Origin: Chitinophaga varians | GTDB lineage: Bacteria > Bacteroidota > Bacteroidia > Chitinophagales > Chitinophagaceae | Reading direction: 5' to 3' | Assembly: GCF_012641275.1 (NCBI RefSeq) | Contig: NZ_JABAIA010000005.1 | Location: forward strand, 1-56,097 | DNA length: 56,097 nt | Program-made: the position numbers and the translations under genes | Notes under the pieces: model-generated | The model's input: only the letters and a program-made list of their open reading frames with translations | The model's database searches: none | What the model was told of the DNA's origin: nothing | In this document: positions 53,401 through 56,097 of the stretch, piece after piece | How the letters are laid out: each line of letters starts with the position of its first letter | Position numbering within the stretch: position 1 is the stretch's first letter

Positions 53401-56097
53401 AGCTTGACAGGACCGTCCTGCCGGGTTATCCTTTTGCCCGCGACTCCTACTGGGTGTCCACGTCCGCGAAGGTTGAAAGTGCAGGTGCCCAACAACTGCA
53501 TCCCCTGGTACATAACAATACCTCTGACTTAAACGAACAAAGATATACCAGCATATATACCGGGAACGAACAGTTCCTGTCTGACCACATTGTAGACGGG
53601 AAAAAAATGCTGCCGGGAGTTGCTTATCTGGAAATGGCCAGAACAGCGGGTTTGTTGGCCACGGGAAAAAATGCGTCCCGGATCAGCGAAGTCTATTGGT
53701 TAAGCCCCATACGCGTAAATGATGCGCCTCAGGCGGTACATGTCCGTGTTTATCCGGACAGAGAAAATATCGGATATGAGGTATATACGAATAATGGGAC
53801 AGACAGCATTATACATGCAAGAGGTCTGCTGGATTACCGGGAACCGGCTGCCTGCCCTTCTCCTGACCTCATTGCCATCCGGCAGCGACTGGAATATTCA
53901 GCAGACAAAGATGCATGTTATCGTTTTCTGCGTCAGCAGGGACTGGATTATAAACAAGGTTTCCAGGGAATAGAACAATTGAACTATAACGGGACCGAGG
54001 CGTTGGCAATCATCGGCCTTCCAATTGAAGCAGGTTACGGGTTGCCCCCCGGACTGATGGATGGTGTTCTGCAAACATGTCTGTGCCTTAATCTTCCCCT
54101 GCAAAAAGCAGATTTGTTACTGCCGTTCAGCATAGGAGAAGTATTGATTTATGGAGATATAGCATCACAGATGTATTGCTACGCAACGAAAAGAGGTGGT
54201 GAAGCGGTATATGATGCAGTGCTGTTGACCATGGATGGAGAGGTCCGGCTATTTTTCAGGGGAGTGAGTATGCTGCCGGCAAAAGGCACTGTTGCCGCTA
54301 AACAGCCGGTACTGTCAGGCTTTGATAAAAATGTTCACCTGTTTGACGCGATTTGGCAAATAAGCAGTCTTGCTGAAAGTAAAAAGCGGCAATCGGCTGG
54401 CACTCGTCTTTTACTGCTTGCAGGGGGGCCGGTTGGCTTAGATGAGAAGCTGCGGCAGATAATACCGGAGGCAGAAGTGATCGTTACGACTGCTGTGGAA
54501 GCAGAAAAATATTTTGTGCAGGTGTTCCTGGAGATCAGGAAAAAGATGGAAGCGAAAGCAGCAGCAAATGTGCTGGTGCTTTTTCCTGAAGAGGAGTCTT
54601 TGCGCTACAGATTCATTGGAGGATTGTTGAAAACGGCCAGCCGTGAATATCCACAGTTAAAGAGTAAAACGATAGGCGTGGAGCGTTTGTCCCTTCATGA
54701 TATTGAAGAGCTGGCGCAGCTGGTGTCTTGCGAGCTGGATACGTCAGATGCTGAAGTGCGCTACCGTGGCGGTGTGAGAGAAGTGAAGCAGTTACAGGAA
54801 CTGCGATCTTCATCGTCTTCTCCTTCACCAGGGATAAGTATCCGTGCAGACGGTGTGTACCTGATTACCGGAGGCGGTGGCGGTCTTGGCCGGTTGCTGG
54901 CGTCACATATCACGAATACGCCTGGCGCCCGCGTGGTGCTTTGCGGCCGTAGCGAGGCGCCGTCGTGGGTTGCCGCATTGCCGGCAGTGAGCTATCGCCG
55001 CTGCGACGTGGGGGATGCTGCCTCAGTGGCATCGCTGATCAGCTGGGTGCAGGACAACTACGGGGAGCTTCACGGTATTATCCACGCGGCAGGCGTGGTG
55101 CGGGACAGTTTTATCATCAACAAGACAGCGGCATCCGCCTCGGCGGTATTGAGTGCCAAGATCGGCGGCGTACGGCATCTGGATGAGGCCAGCGCTTCCT
55201 GCCGACTGGATTTTATGATTTTGTTCTCGTCCCTGTCAGGAGTGAGGGGCAATATCGGGCAGGGCGATTACGCTGCAGCAAATGCTTATCTGGACGACTA
55301 TGCACTGTACCGCAATGAGCTGGTAAAGGCAGGAGCGCGCAGTGGCCGCACGCAGAGCATCGCATGGCCGTTATGGGCCAGTGAGGGGATGCAGGTGGAT
55401 GAGGAAAGCGCGCGTTACCTGGAGCGGGAATGGGGAATGCAGCCGTTGCCGGCATCCTCCGGCCTTGCATTGTTTGACCGGTTGTTACAACAGGGCCACG
55501 AACAGGTGGTCGTATTTCATGGTAAGAAGAACAAATTTCTGCAACAGGAAGACAGCCCGGCCCCGCCACCGGTTGTTACAAATAATTTAACATTGAGAGA
55601 TCAGGTAACGAAGAAGGTGTTTGAGTTCATATCAGTAAACCTCAAGCTGGAGTTAACTGCCATATCGCTGGATGAAGAGCTGGGTGACTATGGTTTCGAT
55701 TCCATCTCACTGACGAAGCTGGCCAACCAGATAAACGACTATTACGATTTATCATTAACGCCCACTGTTTTTTATAGCCACTCCACTGTAGAGAAGCTGG
55801 TAAACCATTTGTTGGAGGAATATGCCGCTAATATTATCAAACATCACGAAGCTCCTCATACTCCTCATAGCTCATCGCATGAGGGGATGACGCCCCCTGT
55901 TGGCATACTGCCTGCCACAGGAAAAAACAGGCGTTTTATGCATGAATCACCTGTAATCTCTTCGTCATCAGAACCTGTTGCGATAGTGGGAATGAACGGC
56001 CGTTTTCCCGGTTCGGCAGACCTGCAGCAGTTCTGGGAGCATCTGAAGTCCAATCATGATCTTGTGACAGAAGTGCCTGCAGACCGTTGGGACTGGC
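50424..56097 (+). CDS. Trans-AT polyketide synthase with LnmK-like loading domain (partial, runs off the window)
   Basis: An open frame of 1891 codons without a stop. Domains in order: an LnmK-like (double hot-dog) bifunctional acyltransferase/decarboxylase (1-305; GGMSENWLLKELGDIHW, FDDINGVGLIYFAAFP; Tyr69 may match the LnmK catalytic Tyr); ACP1 (about 328-405, Ser365); KS1 (about 420-850, Cys587 in DTACSSS, EAHGTGT, GHLEAAAG); DH (about 1026-1289, His1055 in HIVDGKKMLPG, Asp in GLMDGVLQ); KR (about 1477-1660, GGGGGLG, Tyr1616, B-type-like VVRDSF); ACP2 (about 1722-1802, Ser1760); KS2 (from about 1849, cut). No AT or ER is present, so both are supplied by the 37404 gene. The loading domain would decarboxylate a malonyl- or methylmalonyl unit to start the chain. 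Confidence 0.93.
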   Translation, partial: MSWLKDKESSSGKVLCSRDYTLSMPGMVWGGMSENWLLKELGDIHWSMIGDGLGVTSDRLTDSNGERLYASFVRLCWESSQSLGAFRENQHLSVNSELSRFGKKMFFSDAVLTSSECTITASLMSVFSARNTGDNRALKNAVPLVQGDDRIATHDKLPSFARQYFDVKTRLFPQEGQLKDVEFSLAGHPFGLDTTPLFNIDYTIDPFDDINGVGLIYFAAFPKISDKCERLYFNQQSAGAKDWAYRSSCLARDIYYFGNANPGEQLEYQLDSCEFITTQLVRLSASLFRKEDKQLIAKIFSVKVVSAGDNEDEAEVTATVDKQSAVDVAYNRKSLSEAIAVFLSSMLGEATLTGSTNLRLYGIESVVFLELSAFLQDKFGLKSNPSRFYGHSTIDEIVSYLLNEEQVTGIKTDDRPESRTEDIAIVGTAFRLPGAADWKALWDILANGRSVITNTPSERWRWPSGTDPENTHRGLGRGGYLPDIEKFDATFFRISPREAELMDPQQRLLLELTWELLEKAGYKAGNLKGSRTGVYIGASGSDYELVLQKEKAFESAIGTGTALSILANRISYFYDLEGPSLQIDTACSSSLVAIHEAVNAIRSGECMQAIAGGVHLMCHYAKSLSYYEAGMLSPDGKCQTFDEKANGYVRGEGAVLFLLKPLTVALADNDQILGVIKATAVNHGGQSGGLTVPNPHRQQELLKAAYQQAGIDVSTVGYIEAHGTGTSLGDPIEVTGLTTAFNHLQKPHETALPAVAWCGIGSIKTNIGHLEAAAGVAGMLKVLLSMKKQYLPATINFDTLNKKIELEGSPFYIQHIAQPWKPANGSLPLRAGVSSFGIGGVNCHVVLESFTQAETPSAKLFTPFIFVLSAKNKNRLLAYAIDMLAYLQDMPEADPASIAYTMQTAREEMDERLAIVYSAVNELAEKLRCYIGGTVLNGCFTGNVKTDGQLAGAFNKTSSVVQQWITDRNPEQLAKYWCYGTAIDWNLLYGAKKLDRTVLPGYPFARDSYWVSTSAKVESAGAQQLHPLVHNNTSDLNEQRYTSIYTGNEQFLSDHIVDGKKMLPGVAYLEMARTAGLLATGKNASRISEVYWLSPIRVNDAPQAVHVRVYPDRENIGYEVYTNNGTDSIIHARGLLDYREPAACPSPDLIAIRQRLEYSADKDACYRFLRQQGLDYKQGFQGIEQLNYNGTEALAIIGLPIEAGYGLPPGLMDGVLQTCLCLNLPLQKADLLLPFSIGEVLIYGDIASQMYCYATKRGGEAVYDAVLLTMDGEVRLFFRGVSMLPAKGTVAAKQPVLSGFDKNVHLFDAIWQISSLAESKKRQSAGTRLLLLAGGPVGLDEKLRQIIPEAEVIVTTAVEAEKYFVQVFLEIRKKMEAKAAANVLVLFPEEESLRYRFIGGLLKTASREYPQLKSKTIGVERLSLHDIEELAQLVSCELDTSDAEVRYRGGVREVKQLQELRSSSSSPSPGISIRADGVYLITGGGGGLGRLLASHITNTPGARVVLCGRSEAPSWVAALPAVSYRRCDVGDAASVASLISWVQDNYGELHGIIHAAGVVRDSFIINKTAASASAVLSAKIGGVRHLDEASASCRLDFMILFSSLSGVRGNIGQGDYAAANAYLDDYALYRNELVKAGARSGRTQSIAWPLWASEGMQVDEESARYLEREWGMQPLPASSGLALFDRLLQQGHEQVVVFHGKKNKFLQQEDSPAPPPVVTNNLTLRDQVTKKVFEFISVNLKLELTAISLDEELGDYGFDSISLTKLANQINDYYDLSLTPTVFYSHSTVEKLVNHLLEEYAANIIKHHEAPHTPHSSSHEGMTPPVGILPATGKNRRFMHESPVISSSSEPVAIVGMNGRFPGSADLQQFWEHLKSNHDLVTEVPADRWDW

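Overview
The window comes from the chromosome of a Bacteroidota bacterium, most likely a Chitinophaga-like member of the Chitinophagaceae. This rests on the 5S rRNA sequence, promoters of the TTTG / TAnnTTTG type, two SusC/SusD outer-membrane pairs, a large HExxHxxGxxH metalloprotease of a Bacteroidota-typical family, an ExbB-ExbD-ExbD-TonB operon and a GlxA-type AraC regulator. The genus is an inference from gene content.

Layout. 1-160: the 5S rRNA end of an rRNA operon and its terminator. 266-4855: three leftward genes (lipoprotein, LacI-family regulator, zinc metalloprotease). 5460-8786: the TonB energising operon with its own promoter and a very strong terminator. 8830-10209: mnmE (tRNA modification GTPase). 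10287-12390: a leftward AraC/DJ-1 pair. 12391-13570: a long gap with LacI-type operator-like palindromes and what looks like a decayed response-regulator fragment. 13571-18906: first susC-susD pair. 19171-19584: a small membrane protein. 19785-26758: second susC-susD pair followed by a GH88/105 unsaturated glycuronyl hydrolase, i.e. a small pectin/acidic-glycan utilisation locus. 26803-28119, leftward: an unusual membrane-anchored protein with a DNA-binding-like N-terminus and a lectin-like outer part.

29036 to the window end (56097): one rightward biosynthetic gene cluster that runs off the edge. It opens with a NusG-like antiterminator behind a roughly 700-base leader. Next come four phosphonate genes: an iron-type alcohol dehydrogenase, PEP mutase with an intact EDKX5NS motif, phosphonopyruvate decarboxylase, and a cytidylyltransferase fused to a degenerate PEP-mutase-like domain. 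Together they predict PEP -> phosphonopyruvate -> phosphonoacetaldehyde -> 2-hydroxyethylphosphonate -> CMP-activated 2-hydroxyethylphosphonate, the early steps known from fosfomycin. These are followed by a stand-alone A-PCP (glycine-like code), a TubC-docked condensation domain, a fused trans-AT/enoyl reductase, a full HMG-synthase beta-branching cassette (ACP, KS with Cys to Ser, HMGS, ECH1, ECH2), a second AT-fold protein that looks like an acyl hydrolase, a flavoprotein with a membrane tail, two transporters, a Sfp-type phosphopantetheinyl transferase, and the start of a giant trans-AT polyketide synthase. The synthase begins with an LnmK-like loading domain.

The most notable thing is the combination: a C-P-bond pathway ending in nucleotide activation placed inside a beta-branching trans-AT PKS/NRPS cluster with its own dedicated antiterminator. 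I know of no characterised pathway with this combination. The product and the point at which the phosphonate joins the polyketide/peptide cannot be read from this window.
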